Assembly (NCBI GenBank): GCA_026415155.1
Contig: JAOAHQ010000067.1
Location: 62,001-126,000 of the forward strand
From: Rhodocyclaceae bacterium
GTDB taxonomy: Bacteria > Pseudomonadota > Gammaproteobacteria > Burkholderiales > Rhodocyclaceae
DNA: 64,000 nucleotides
Reading direction: 5' to 3'
Shown: one piece after another, positions 30,511 through 38,354 of the stretch
Numbering within the stretch: position 1 is the stretch's first letter
Layout: the number at the start of each line of letters is the position of its first letter
Position numbers and translations under genes: made by a program
Notes under the pieces: generated by a model
Databases searched by the model: none
Seen by the model: the letters and a program-made list of their open reading frames with translations, nothing else
What the model was told of the DNA's origin: nothing

Positions 30511-31503
30511 TTAGCTAAAGAAACGGTGGCGTGCCGCTTCGGGCAAGGCAACGCCGGTGGCATGGGCGCGTTGCAACAGCTCCCAATAGTAGCGGTAGGA
30601 GGCGCGGTCGTGCAGGCGGCCGGCATGTTGGATTGGTCCCCAGCCGGCCTCTTGCGCTTGACAGAGAATCGTCGTGGCTTCCTCGATGTCAGTGATTTCG
30701 GGGCGCATCGCGGCGATGATCGGCTCGATCTGGTTCGGGTGGATGCTCCACATGCGCAAGAAACCGAACTCCTCGCGGGCGCGGCGCGCATCCTGGGCGA
30801 CGATGGCAGGGTCGCGGAATTCGATCGTCACGTTGTGGGTTGGCACGAGGCCATTGCCGAGCGCCGCGGCGGCGATCTCGCACTTGGCGCGCCGGATCAG
30901 CGGATGCTCGAACTGGCCCGGTGAGTGCATCGCGCTCACCGGAATCGCGCCATGATGGGCCGAGACGTAGTCCATGAGGCCGAAGTCGAGCGATTCGACC
31001 TGGGGCAGCCGGGCGATCTGCCATACCTCGTGCAAGGCGCCGGGCGTTTCGATCAAGACATGCACGGGGATCGACCGCATGATGCCGTGGCGCGCGCGCG
31101 CCGCGTCGAGTGCGGCGATCTGCATTTGCGCATCGGCCGCGCGTTCGACCTTGGGCAGGACGAGATAGGCAAGGCGCTGGCCGGCGATGGCGATCAAGGT
31201 GTCGAGCTCGTCGCGCCAGGCTGGATGGCGCACGTCGTGGATACGCGCCCCGACGCGGCCATAACGATTGGCGGGGGAGGCGATCAGCGCGGCGAGCGTG
31301 GCCGCATGGCCGTGCTCGCCGCCGGCAGGGGCGCCGTCCTCGCAATCGGCTGTGATGTCGAAAAGCGGGCCGAGCTTGTCTTGCAAGTCGAGCGCCTTGC
31401 GAATGAGCTTCTCGCTGCCGGCATAATGTTCGCAGGCGGCAAGCCGAGGAAACGGCTTGCCGCCGCGATAGAGCACTTCCGCCGGGTGAAGTGCCTTGGC
31501 CAC
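30511..31503 (-). CDS. CitE/HpcH-family CoA ester lyase-like protein
   Basis: A 330-aa TIM-barrel protein of the HpcH/HpaI aldolase and citrate lyase beta-chain superfamily. Visible elements are FDITADCEDGAPAG (metal-ligand region), VLPKVERAADAQ, HVLIETPGALHEV and LDFGLMDYVSAHHG. Relatives cleave malyl-CoA or citramalyl-CoA; the substrate here is undetermined. The start is GTG at 31503 (VAKALHPAEVLY), 8 bp after the mdh stop, although the frame continues upstream through mdh. Its place between mdh and acnB suggests a role tied to C4 or C5 acyl-CoA chemistry near the TCA cycle. Confidence 0.8.
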   Translation of the reverse strand: MAKALHPAEVLYRGGKPFPRLAACEHYAGSEKLIRKALDLQDKLGPLFDITADCEDGAPAGGEHGHAATLAALIASPANRYGRVGARIHDVRHPAWRDELDTLIAIAGQRLAYLVLPKVERAADAQMQIAALDAARARHGIMRSIPVHVLIETPGALHEVWQIARLPQVESLDFGLMDYVSAHHGAIPVSAMHSPGQFEHPLIRRAKCEIAAAALGNGLVPTHNVTIEFRDPAIVAQDARRAREEFGFLRMWSIHPNQIEPIIAAMRPEITDIEEATTILCQAQEAGWGPIQHAGRLHDRASYRYYWELLQRAHATGVALPEAARHRFFS

Positions 31504-31511
31504 GGTGCTTC

Positions 31512-32501
31512 TTAGGCCAACAGATGCTTGACGCCGTCGCGCTCTTCTTGGAGTTCCTTGAGCGTGGCGTCCATCTTTTCGCGCGAGAAGGCGTCGATCT
31601 CGAGGCCTTTGACGATCTCCCATTTGCCACCCGCACAGGTGCAGGGCATGCCATAGATCATGCCTTCGGGAATACCGTAGGAGCCGTCGGAGACCACGCC
31701 CATCGTCACCCACTCGCCATTCGTGCCGAGATTCCAGTCGCGCATGTGGTCGATCGCTGCATTGGCGGCGGAAGCGGCCGAGGAGGCGCCGCGCGCCTCG
31801 ATGATCGCCGCGCCGCGCTTGCCGACCTTCGGGATGTATTCATTCTTGTACCAAGCCTCGTCATTGACGAGCTCGGGCGCGGGTTTGCCGCCGACGGTGC
31901 AAAAGCGGATATCCGGGTACATCGTCGGCGAATGGTTGCCCCACACGACCATTTGTTTGACTGCCGAGACGGGCGCCTTGACGCGGGCGGCCAGCATCGA
32001 GATGGCGCGGTTGTGATCGAGCCGCATCATCGAGGTAAAGGCCTCGCGCGGCAGGCTCTTGGCGGCGTTCATCGCGATCAGCGCGTTGGTATTCGCCGGG
32101 TTGCCGACGACGATGACCTTGACATCGCGGGCCGCGACTTCGTCGAGCGCTTTTCCCTGCTCGATGAAGATCTTGGCATTTTCGAGCAGCAGATCCTTGC
32201 GCTCCATGCCCGGGCCGCGCGGCTTGGCGCCGACCAAGAGGGCCTGCTGGGCGTCCTTGAAGGCGAGCTTGGGATCCGCCGTACCGATCATGTCGTGAAG
32301 CAAGGGAAAGGCGCAGTCCTCGAGTTCCATCATGACGCCTTTCAAGGCAGCTTGTGCCTTTTCGTGCGGCAGTTCGAGCATCTGCAAGATCACGGGCTGA
32401 TCCTTGCCGAGCATCTCGCCGCTGGCGATGCGGAACAACAAGGCATAACCGATCTGTCCGGCAGCGCCGGTGACGGTGACTCGAACGGGGGCTTTGGCCA
32501 T
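31512..32501 (-). CDS. mdh: Malate dehydrogenase (NAD)
   Basis: Oxidises malate to oxaloacetate. The 329-aa protein has the Rossmann motif GAAGQIGY (residues 12-19), the substrate-binding VGNPANTN and the catalytic [15 protein letters not shown] region. It belongs to the cytosolic-type bacterial MDH branch common in betaproteobacteria. It starts the minus-strand mdh-CitE-like-acnB unit and is divergent from the GntR gene; a palindromic operator candidate lies between them. Confidence 0.95.
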   Translation of the reverse strand: MAKAPVRVTVTGAAGQIGYALLFRIASGEMLGKDQPVILQMLELPHEKAQAALKGVMMELEDCAFPLLHDMIGTADPKLAFKDAQQALLVGAKPRGPGMERKDLLLENAKIFIEQGKALDEVAARDVKVIVVGNPANTNALIAMNAAKSLPREAFTSMMRLDHNRAISMLAARVKAPVSAVKQMVVWGNHSPTMYPDIRFCTVGGKPAPELVNDEAWYKNEYIPKVGKRGAAIIEARGASSAASAANAAIDHMRDWNLGTNGEWVTMGVVSDGSYGIPEGMIYGMPCTCAGGKWEIVKGLEIDAFSREKMDATLKELQEERDGVKHLLA

Positions 32502-32600
32502 GGCGAAACTCCTTGATGAGAGGCGTAGAGGTTGAAGGAACGGACCGCCCGCGGCGGACGACGAATCTTAGAGGCCGTTGTTGCGATGTGTCAATAGCTA

Positions 32601-32619
32601 TCTTATATCTTGTATAAGA
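32601..32619. promoter_or_regulatory. Candidate GntR operator
   Basis: A perfect inverted repeat TCTTATA (32601-32607) and TATAAGA (32613-32619) has a 5-bp spacer; a further half-site ATAAGA follows at 32621-32626. It lies between divergent mdh and gntR, 51 bp from the chosen gntR start. Symmetry, AT-richness and position fit an autoregulatory GntR-family site; binding is inferred. Confidence 0.6.
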
Positions 32620-32670
32620 CATAAGACAACCTATCGACATTTCGAAAAAATTATGCTTCAATTCGTTGCC

Positions 32671-33411
32671 ATGATGCGTCAGACCCCAGCGGAATCGCCC
32701 ACTTTTAGCCCGCTCTACCGCCAGATCAAGGAGTTGATCCTGCAGGCGCTCGAAAATGGCGAGTGGCGGCCGGGTGAGGCGATCCCGAGCGAGACGGAGC
32801 TTGCCCAGCGCTTCAACGTAAGCCAGGGCACGGTGAGGAAGGCCATCGACGAGATGGCCGCCGAGAACCTGCTCGTCCGCAAGCAGGGCAAAGGGACGTT
32901 CGTCGCCAGCCACAACGATCCGCGCGCCTTTTTTCGTTTCCTGCGTCTCGTGCCGCTTTCCGGTGGCATCGAGCCGGCGAAGAGCGTGCCGCTCGAATGC
33001 TGGCGCGCCAAGGCGGGGCCTGAAGCGGCCCGCATCCTCAACCTCAAGCTCGGCGAGCCCATCATCATCGTGCGCCGTCTGCTCGAGTTCGCCGAAAAAC
33101 CCGTCGTCGTCGATGAAATCTATTTGCCGGGCGAGACCTTCGCTGGCCTTTCGCTCGAGGTGCTCAAGGAGCATCAGGGGTCGCTCTATAGCCTCTTCGA
33201 AACCCGTTTCGGCGTGCGCATGATCCGCGCCGAGGAGCGGCTGCGCGCCGTCGCCGCCGACCGGACGAGCGCGGAACTCTTGCACGTGCCGGAGGGCAGC
33301 CCCTTGCTGTCAGTCGAGCGTGTCAGCTTCACCTATGGCGACCGGCCGGTCGAATGGCGGCGCGGCCTCTATTCGACGGCGGCGCACTGTTATTACAACG
33401 AGCTCAGCTAG
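32671..33411 (+). CDS. GntR/HutC-family transcriptional regulator
   Basis: A regulator of about 246 aa with an N-terminal winged helix (PLYRQIKELILQAL, then IPSETELAQRFNVSQGTVRKAI) and a C-terminal UTRA effector domain ending in RRGLYSTAAHCYYNEL. The start is uncertain: ATGs at 32653, 32671 and 32674 are in frame without a clear ribosome site, and 32671 best fits the family N-terminus. Its position at the head of sdhCDAB and opposite mdh suggests that it controls TCA genes. Confidence 0.85.
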   Translation: MMRQTPAESPTFSPLYRQIKELILQALENGEWRPGEAIPSETELAQRFNVSQGTVRKAIDEMAAENLLVRKQGKGTFVASHNDPRAFFRFLRLVPLSGGIEPAKSVPLECWRAKAGPEAARILNLKLGEPIIIVRRLLEFAEKPVVVDEIYLPGETFAGLSLEVLKEHQGSLYSLFETRFGVRMIRAEERLRAVAADRTSAELLHVPEGSPLLSVERVSFTYGDRPVEWRRGLYSTAAHCYYNELS

Positions 33412-33453
33412 GGCTGCGGTATATTGCAATGCAACAATCCTGCGAGACATGAC

Positions 33454-33837
33454 ATGGCCGAAACGATACGAAATAGACCCAAGTTCCTCGATCTACGCGA
33501 AATCAAACTGCCGCTGCCTGGGCTGGCCTCGATCTTGCACCGCATCAGCGGTGCCGGTTTGTTCCTGCTCTTGCCCTTCCTGATCTGGCTCTTCGAGCTA
33601 TCGCTCAGTTCGCCTGATTCTTACCAGACGCTACAGGCCATCGCGGCCCATCCGCTCGTCAAACTGTTCTCGATCGGTTTGCTGTGGGCCTTCCTGCACC
33701 ACTTTTGCATGGGGCTGCGCATCCTGCTGATCGACATCCATGTCGGCGTCGAGAAGGCCCAGGCGCGCGCCTCGGCCAAGGCAGTGTTTGTCGTGAGCTT
33801 GGCTTTGACCGTGATCCTGGGGGGGATGCTATGGTGA
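33454..33837 (+). CDS. sdhC: Succinate dehydrogenase cytochrome b556 subunit (SdhC)
   Basis: The larger membrane anchor of complex II. The 127-aa protein has HRISG (29-33) in the quinone region, three membrane helices (about 33-52, 67-90 and 108-126) and a heme ligand at H82 or H83. The start at 33454 gives the conserved N-terminus; the reading frame extends ten codons further upstream. It overlaps sdhD by 7 bp. Confidence 0.92.
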   Translation: MAETIRNRPKFLDLREIKLPLPGLASILHRISGAGLFLLLPFLIWLFELSLSSPDSYQTLQAIAAHPLVKLFSIGLLWAFLHHFCMGLRILLIDIHVGVEKAQARASAKAVFVVSLALTVILGGMLW

Positions 33838-34178
33838 AACGCAACCTCGTCGGGGCCCATTATGGCCTCAAGGACTGGCTTGCCCAGCGCATCACGGCCG
33901 TGATCATGGCGAGCTATACGCTGATCATGGCGCTGGCGCTCTTGTCGGGGGCAGGCGGGAGTTTCGAGCGCTGGCGCGCTTTGATGTCCGCCGGCCCGAT
34001 GCGCCTGGCGACCTTCGTCTTCATCGTGAGCCTGTGCTGGCACGCCTGGGTCGGGGTGCGCGACATCTGGATGGACTATGTGAAGCCGACCGGCCTGCGG
34101 CTAGCCTTGCATGTGCTGACGCTCATCGCCTTGATCGGTTATGCCGGCTGGGCCATGCAGATCCTCTGGAGGCTGTGA
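33831..34178 (+). CDS. sdhD: Succinate dehydrogenase membrane anchor subunit (SdhD)
   Basis: The second membrane anchor of complex II. It is 115 aa with three helices; [12 protein letters not shown] at the N-terminus and [17 protein letters not shown] (heme-ligand His and quinone-site Tyr region) are family hallmarks. The ATG at 33831 overlaps the end of sdhC, showing translational coupling. Confidence 0.92.
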   Translation: MVKRNLVGAHYGLKDWLAQRITAVIMASYTLIMALALLSGAGGSFERWRALMSAGPMRLATFVFIVSLCWHAWVGVRDIWMDYVKPTGLRLALHVLTLIALIGYAGWAMQILWRL

Positions 34179-34185
34179 GATCCCC

Positions 34186-35979
34186 ATGAAACCGAAAGTC
34201 ACCGTTCGTAAATTCGATGCGGTCATCGTCGGCGCCGGCGGCGCTGGCTTGCGCGCCGCGATCCAGCTCTCCGAGTCAGGCTTCAAGACCGCCGTGCTGA
34301 CCAAGGTCTTTCCGACGCGCTCGCATACCGTCGCCGCACAAGGCGGCGTGGCGGCGAGCTTGGGGAACTCCGAAGAGGATCACTGGCACTGGCACATGTA
34401 CGACACCGTCAAGGGCTCCGACTGGCTGGGTGATCAGGATGCCATCGAGTTCATGTGCCGCAAGGCCAACGAAGTGGTCATCGAGCTCGAGCACTATGGC
34501 ATGCCCTTCGACCGGCTCGACAACGGCCGCATCTATCAGCGCCCTTTTGGCGGGCACATGTCGAACTTTGGCGAAAAGCCGGTGCGCCGCTCCTGCGCCG
34601 CGGCCGACCGCACGGGGCATGCAATGCTCCATGCGATGTATCAGAGGAACGTCAAGGCCAATACGCAGTTCTTCGTCGAATGGATGGCGCTCGATCTGAT
34701 TCGCGATCAAGAGGGCGAGGTGCTCGGCGTCACGGCGCTCGAGATGGAAACCGGCGAGCTCTATGCTTTTCATGCCAAGGCGACGATCTTTGCCACCGGC
34801 GGGGCAGGGCGCATCTTCCATTCCTCGACCAATGCCTTCATCAATACCGGCGATGGCCTCGGCATGGCGGCCCGCGCCGGCATCCCGCTCGAGGACATGG
34901 AGTTCTGGCAGTTCCACCCCACGGGAGTGGCCGGCGCAGGCGTTTTGATCACCGAAGGCGTGCGCGGCGAAGGCGGCATCTTGAGAAATAGCCAAGGCGA
35001 GCGCTTCATGGAGCGCTATGCGCCGAACGCCAAGGACTTGGCCTCCCGCGACGTCGTCTCGCGCGCGATGGTCACCGAGATCAACGAAGGGCGCGGCTGC
35101 GGGCCGAACAAGGATTACGTGCTGCTCGACATCACGCATCTTGAGCCCGACGTCATCATGAAGCGGCTGCCGGGCATCCGCGAGATCGCCATCCAGTTTG
35201 CCGGCGTCGATCCGATCAAGGCGCCGATTCCCGTGGTGCCGACCTGCCACTATCAGATGGGCGGCATCCCGACCAACTATCACGGCCAGGTCGTGGTGCC
35301 GGGCAAGCGCACGCAAAACGAGATCGTGCCGGGCTTCTATGCCGCCGGCGAATGCGCCTGCGCGTCGGTACATGGCGCGAATCGCCTCGGCACCAATTCG
35401 CTCCTCGATCTCTTGGTCTTCGGCAAGTCGGCCGGCGAGACCGCCGTCGAGGAACTCAAGAAATCACCGAAGGCGCACAAGGATCTCCCCGCAGATGCCT
35501 TTGATCGCACCTTAGAGCGCCTTAACCGTTTGAACACGCAGAAGGACGGTGCCAATGTGCATGAGACGCGGCTGGCGATGCAGCGCACGATGCAAAAACA
35601 TGCCGGCGTGTTCCGCTTCGCGCATCTGCTCAAAGAGGGGGTCGAGAAGATCCTCGAGGTGCAAAAGGCCGTCAATCAGACCGAGATCAAGGACAAGTCG
35701 ATGGTCTTCAATACCGCGCGCATCGAGGCCTTGGAGCTCGACAACATGATCGAGGCCGCCGTGGCGACGATGGTCTCGGCCGAGGCGCGCAAGGAATCGC
35801 GCGGGGCGCACGTGCGCGATGATTGTCCCGACACGCCCGAGCATCCGAATGGCCGCGATGACGACAATTGGCTCAAGCATACGCTCTGGTTCAAAGAAGG
35901 CAATCGCCTCGAGTACAAGTCGGTCAATCTGCGTCCTTTGACCGTCGACACCATCCCGCTCAAGAAACGCGCCTATTGA
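34186..35979 (+). CDS. sdhA: Succinate dehydrogenase flavoprotein subunit (SdhA)
   Basis: Catalytic subunit of complex II, oxidising succinate to fumarate with covalently bound FAD. The 597-aa protein has the dinucleotide motif [10 protein letters not shown], the FAD-linking His in [11 protein letters not shown], the catalytic segment [15 protein letters not shown] and the C-terminal FAD-binding block [12 protein letters not shown]. The start at 34186 lies 7 bp after the sdhD stop; the frame runs upstream into sdhD but without homology. Confidence 0.97.
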   Translation: MKPKVTVRKFDAVIVGAGGAGLRAAIQLSESGFKTAVLTKVFPTRSHTVAAQGGVAASLGNSEEDHWHWHMYDTVKGSDWLGDQDAIEFMCRKANEVVIELEHYGMPFDRLDNGRIYQRPFGGHMSNFGEKPVRRSCAAADRTGHAMLHAMYQRNVKANTQFFVEWMALDLIRDQEGEVLGVTALEMETGELYAFHAKATIFATGGAGRIFHSSTNAFINTGDGLGMAARAGIPLEDMEFWQFHPTGVAGAGVLITEGVRGEGGILRNSQGERFMERYAPNAKDLASRDVVSRAMVTEINEGRGCGPNKDYVLLDITHLEPDVIMKRLPGIREIAIQFAGVDPIKAPIPVVPTCHYQMGGIPTNYHGQVVVPGKRTQNEIVPGFYAAGECACASVHGANRLGTNSLLDLLVFGKSAGETAVEELKKSPKAHKDLPADAFDRTLERLNRLNTQKDGANVHETRLAMQRTMQKHAGVFRFAHLLKEGVEKILEVQKAVNQTEIKDKSMVFNTARIEALELDNMIEAAVATMVSAEARKESRGAHVRDDCPDTPEHPNGRDDDNWLKHTLWFKEGNRLEYKSVNLRPLTVDTIPLKKRAY

Positions 35980-35992
35980 GAAAGCCACGACG

Positions 35993-36709
35993 ATGACGAC
36001 GCGCACGCTCCACTTCAAGATCTATCGTTACGATCCCGATCAGGATCGCAAGCCTTATCTGCAGGACATTTCCGTCGAGGTGGACTCGAATGACCGCAAA
36101 CTCCTCGACGCGCTCGTGAAGCTCAAGGCCAAGGACGATTCGATCGCCTTCCGCCGCTCCTGCCGTGAGGGGGTGTGCGGCTCCGATGCGATGAACATCA
36201 ATGGCAAGAATGGCCTCGCGTGTCTGACTGATCTCGCGAGTTTTCCGGAAGGCAAGCCGATCGTGCTGCGCCCCCTGCCGGGCCTGCCGGTGATCCGCGA
36301 CCTGATCGTCGATATGACGCAGTTCTTCAAGCAATATCACTCGATCAAGCCTTATCTCATCAACGACGATCCGCCACCGGAGCGCGAGCGGCTGCAATCG
36401 CCCGAGGAGCGCGAGGAATTGAACGGCCTCTACGAGTGCATCCTGTGCGCTTGCTGTTCGACCTCCTGTCCGTCGTTTTGGTGGAACCCGGACAAGTTCG
36501 TCGGGCCAGCGGGTCTGTTGGCGGCCTATCGCTTCATCGCCGATACGCGCGATCAGGCCACCAATGAGCGCCTCGACAACCTCGAAGACCCGTATCGGCT
36601 GTTCCGTTGTCATACCATCATGAACTGTGTCGATGTCTGCCCGAAGGGGCTCAACCCGACGAAGGCGATCGGCAAGATCAAGGCCATGATGGTGCAGCGT
36701 GCCATTTGA
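35993..36709 (+). CDS. sdhB: Succinate dehydrogenase iron-sulfur subunit (SdhB)
   Basis: Electron-transfer subunit of complex II with 2Fe-2S, 4Fe-4S and 3Fe-4S clusters. The 238-aa protein shows SCREGVCGSDAM with a later Cys for the first cluster, CILCACCSTSCPSFWWN for the second and CHTIMNCVDVCPKGLNP for the third. It lies 13 bp after sdhA. Confidence 0.97.
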   Translation: MTTRTLHFKIYRYDPDQDRKPYLQDISVEVDSNDRKLLDALVKLKAKDDSIAFRRSCREGVCGSDAMNINGKNGLACLTDLASFPEGKPIVLRPLPGLPVIRDLIVDMTQFFKQYHSIKPYLINDDPPPERERLQSPEEREELNGLYECILCACCSTSCPSFWWNPDKFVGPAGLLAAYRFIADTRDQATNERLDNLEDPYRLFRCHTIMNCVDVCPKGLNPTKAIGKIKAMMVQRAI

Positions 36710-36712
36710 GCC

Positions 36713-36994
36713 ATGAACGAGCCGCGACGCATCCGCACCGAAAGGCTGCGCTGGGCGAGCCGGCGTGCGCTGTTGGAAAACGATCTATTGTTGCAGCGCT
36801 TTTGGCAAAGCCAGCCGGAAGTGCTCGATGATGAGACGGCCAGCGTCTTGGAACGCCTGCTGGCCCTGGAAGACCACGATTTGTGGGAACTGCTGAGTGG
36901 TCGGCGGGAGACCGACGATCCGGCGGTCAACGAGTTGGTCGCGCTGCTACGGCAGCCGGCCGTTCAGGAGTGCGAACCATCGACTGGGGACTGA
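36713..36994 (+). CDS. sdhE: SdhA flavinylation factor SdhE
   Basis: A 93-aa member of the SdhE/YgfY family needed for covalent attachment of FAD to SdhA. The RGxxE motif region appears as [15 protein letters not shown] (family form RRGMLELD), followed by the conserved acidic segment [13 protein letters not shown]. It begins 3 bp after sdhB and ends 1 bp before gltA, so it is embedded in the operon. Confidence 0.88.
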   Translation: MNEPRRIRTERLRWASRRALLENDLLLQRFWQSQPEVLDDETASVLERLLALEDHDLWELLSGRRETDDPAVNELVALLRQPAVQECEPSTGD

Positions 36995-36995
36995 C

Positions 36996-38285
36996 ATGAC
37001 GCAAAAAACCGCCACTTTGACCTACAACGGCAAGACGACCGAATACCCGGTCTATTCCGGCACCATCGGCCCGGAGGTGATCGATATCTCGAAGCTCTAT
37101 GCCCAGACCGGCGCCTTTACCTACGACCCGGGCTTCATGTCCACGGCATCGTGCAAGTCGTCGATCACCTATATCGACGGCGAGAAGGGCGAGCTGCTCT
37201 ACCGCGGCTATCCGATCGAGCAGCTGGCCGAAAAATGCGACTTCATGGAAGTGTGTTATCTGCTCAAGAACGGCGAGCTGCCCAACCAGGCGCAATACGA
37301 CGATTGGGTCGGCCGCGTGCGCAAGCACACCATGGTGCATGACCAGCTGACGCGCTTTTACAACGGCTTTCGCCGCGATGCGCACCCGATGGCGGTGTTG
37401 GTCGGCGTGGTCGGTGGCCTCTCAGCCTTCTATCACGATTCGCTCGACATCAACAATCCCGAGCACCGCATGGTGGCAGCGATCCGCCTCATCGCCAAGA
37501 TGCCGACCATCACGGCGATGGCCTACCGCTACAACCGCGGCCTGCCGTTCATGTATCCAAAGAACGACTACGACTATGCGACGAACTTTCTCTACATGAT
37601 GTTCGCCACACCCTGCGAGGAGTTCAAGCCCAATCCGGTGCTCTCGCGCGCGCTCGACCGCATCCTGATCCTGCATGCCGACCACGAGCAGAATGCCTCG
37701 ACCTCGACAGTGCGGCTCGCGGGGTCTTCCGGTGCCAATCCCTTCGCCTGTATCGCCGCCGGCATCGCCTGTCTGTGGGGGCCGGCGCATGGCGGCGCCA
37801 ACGAGGCCTGCCTCAGGATGCTCGAAGAGATCGGCGACGTCTCGCGCGTGCCTGAATACATCAAGCGCGCCAAGGACAAGAACGATCCATTCCGCCTGAT
37901 GGGCTTCGGTCATCGCGTCTATAAGAACTACGATCCGCGCGCGAAACTGATGCGTCAGACCTGCCACGAGGTGCTCGATGAGCTGGATCTGCGCGACCAT
38001 CCGCTCTTCAAGCTCGCCATGGAGCTCGAACGCATCGCGCTGGAAGACGACTACTTCATCGAGAAGAAGCTCTATCCGAACGTCGATTTCTATTCCGGCA
38101 TCGTGCAAAGCGCCTTGGGCATCCCGACCAATCTGTTTACCGGCATCTTCGCAATGGCGCGCACCATCGGCTGGATCGCGCAGTGGCACGAGATGATCGG
38201 CGATCCCGAACAGAAGATCGGCCGGCCGCGCCAGCTTTATACCGGCGCAGCCAAGCGCGACGTGCCGGATCGGGCGGCGCGCTGA
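36996..38285 (+). CDS. gltA: Citrate synthase
   Basis: Condenses oxaloacetate and acetyl-CoA. The 429-aa type II (hexameric) citrate synthase has catalytic His in [11 protein letters not shown] and in [14 protein letters not shown], and the C-terminal Asp region NVDFYSGI. The start at 36996 follows the sdhE stop by 1 bp. A strong hairpin with a T-run lies directly downstream, before sucA. Confidence 0.97.
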   Translation: MTQKTATLTYNGKTTEYPVYSGTIGPEVIDISKLYAQTGAFTYDPGFMSTASCKSSITYIDGEKGELLYRGYPIEQLAEKCDFMEVCYLLKNGELPNQAQYDDWVGRVRKHTMVHDQLTRFYNGFRRDAHPMAVLVGVVGGLSAFYHDSLDINNPEHRMVAAIRLIAKMPTITAMAYRYNRGLPFMYPKNDYDYATNFLYMMFATPCEEFKPNPVLSRALDRILILHADHEQNASTSTVRLAGSSGANPFACIAAGIACLWGPAHGGANEACLRMLEEIGDVSRVPEYIKRAKDKNDPFRLMGFGHRVYKNYDPRAKLMRQTCHEVLDELDLRDHPLFKLAMELERIALEDDYFIEKKLYPNVDFYSGIVQSALGIPTNLFTGIFAMARTIGWIAQWHEMIGDPEQKIGRPRQLYTGAAKRDVPDRAAR

Positions 38286-38294
38286 GCACGCAAG

Positions 38295-38325
38295 AAAGGG
38301 GCGATCAGGAGGAGCCCCTTTTTTT
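38295..38325 (+). terminator. Terminator/attenuator between gltA and sucA
   Basis: An 8-bp stem AAAGGGGC / GCCCCTTT with an 11-nt loop runs into a T-tract ending at 38325. It may end the sdh-gltA transcript, or let part of it read through into sucA-sucB-lpdA. Confidence 0.8.
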
Positions 38326-38354
38326 GATCAGCATCCATAAGGAAAGGTGATGCC

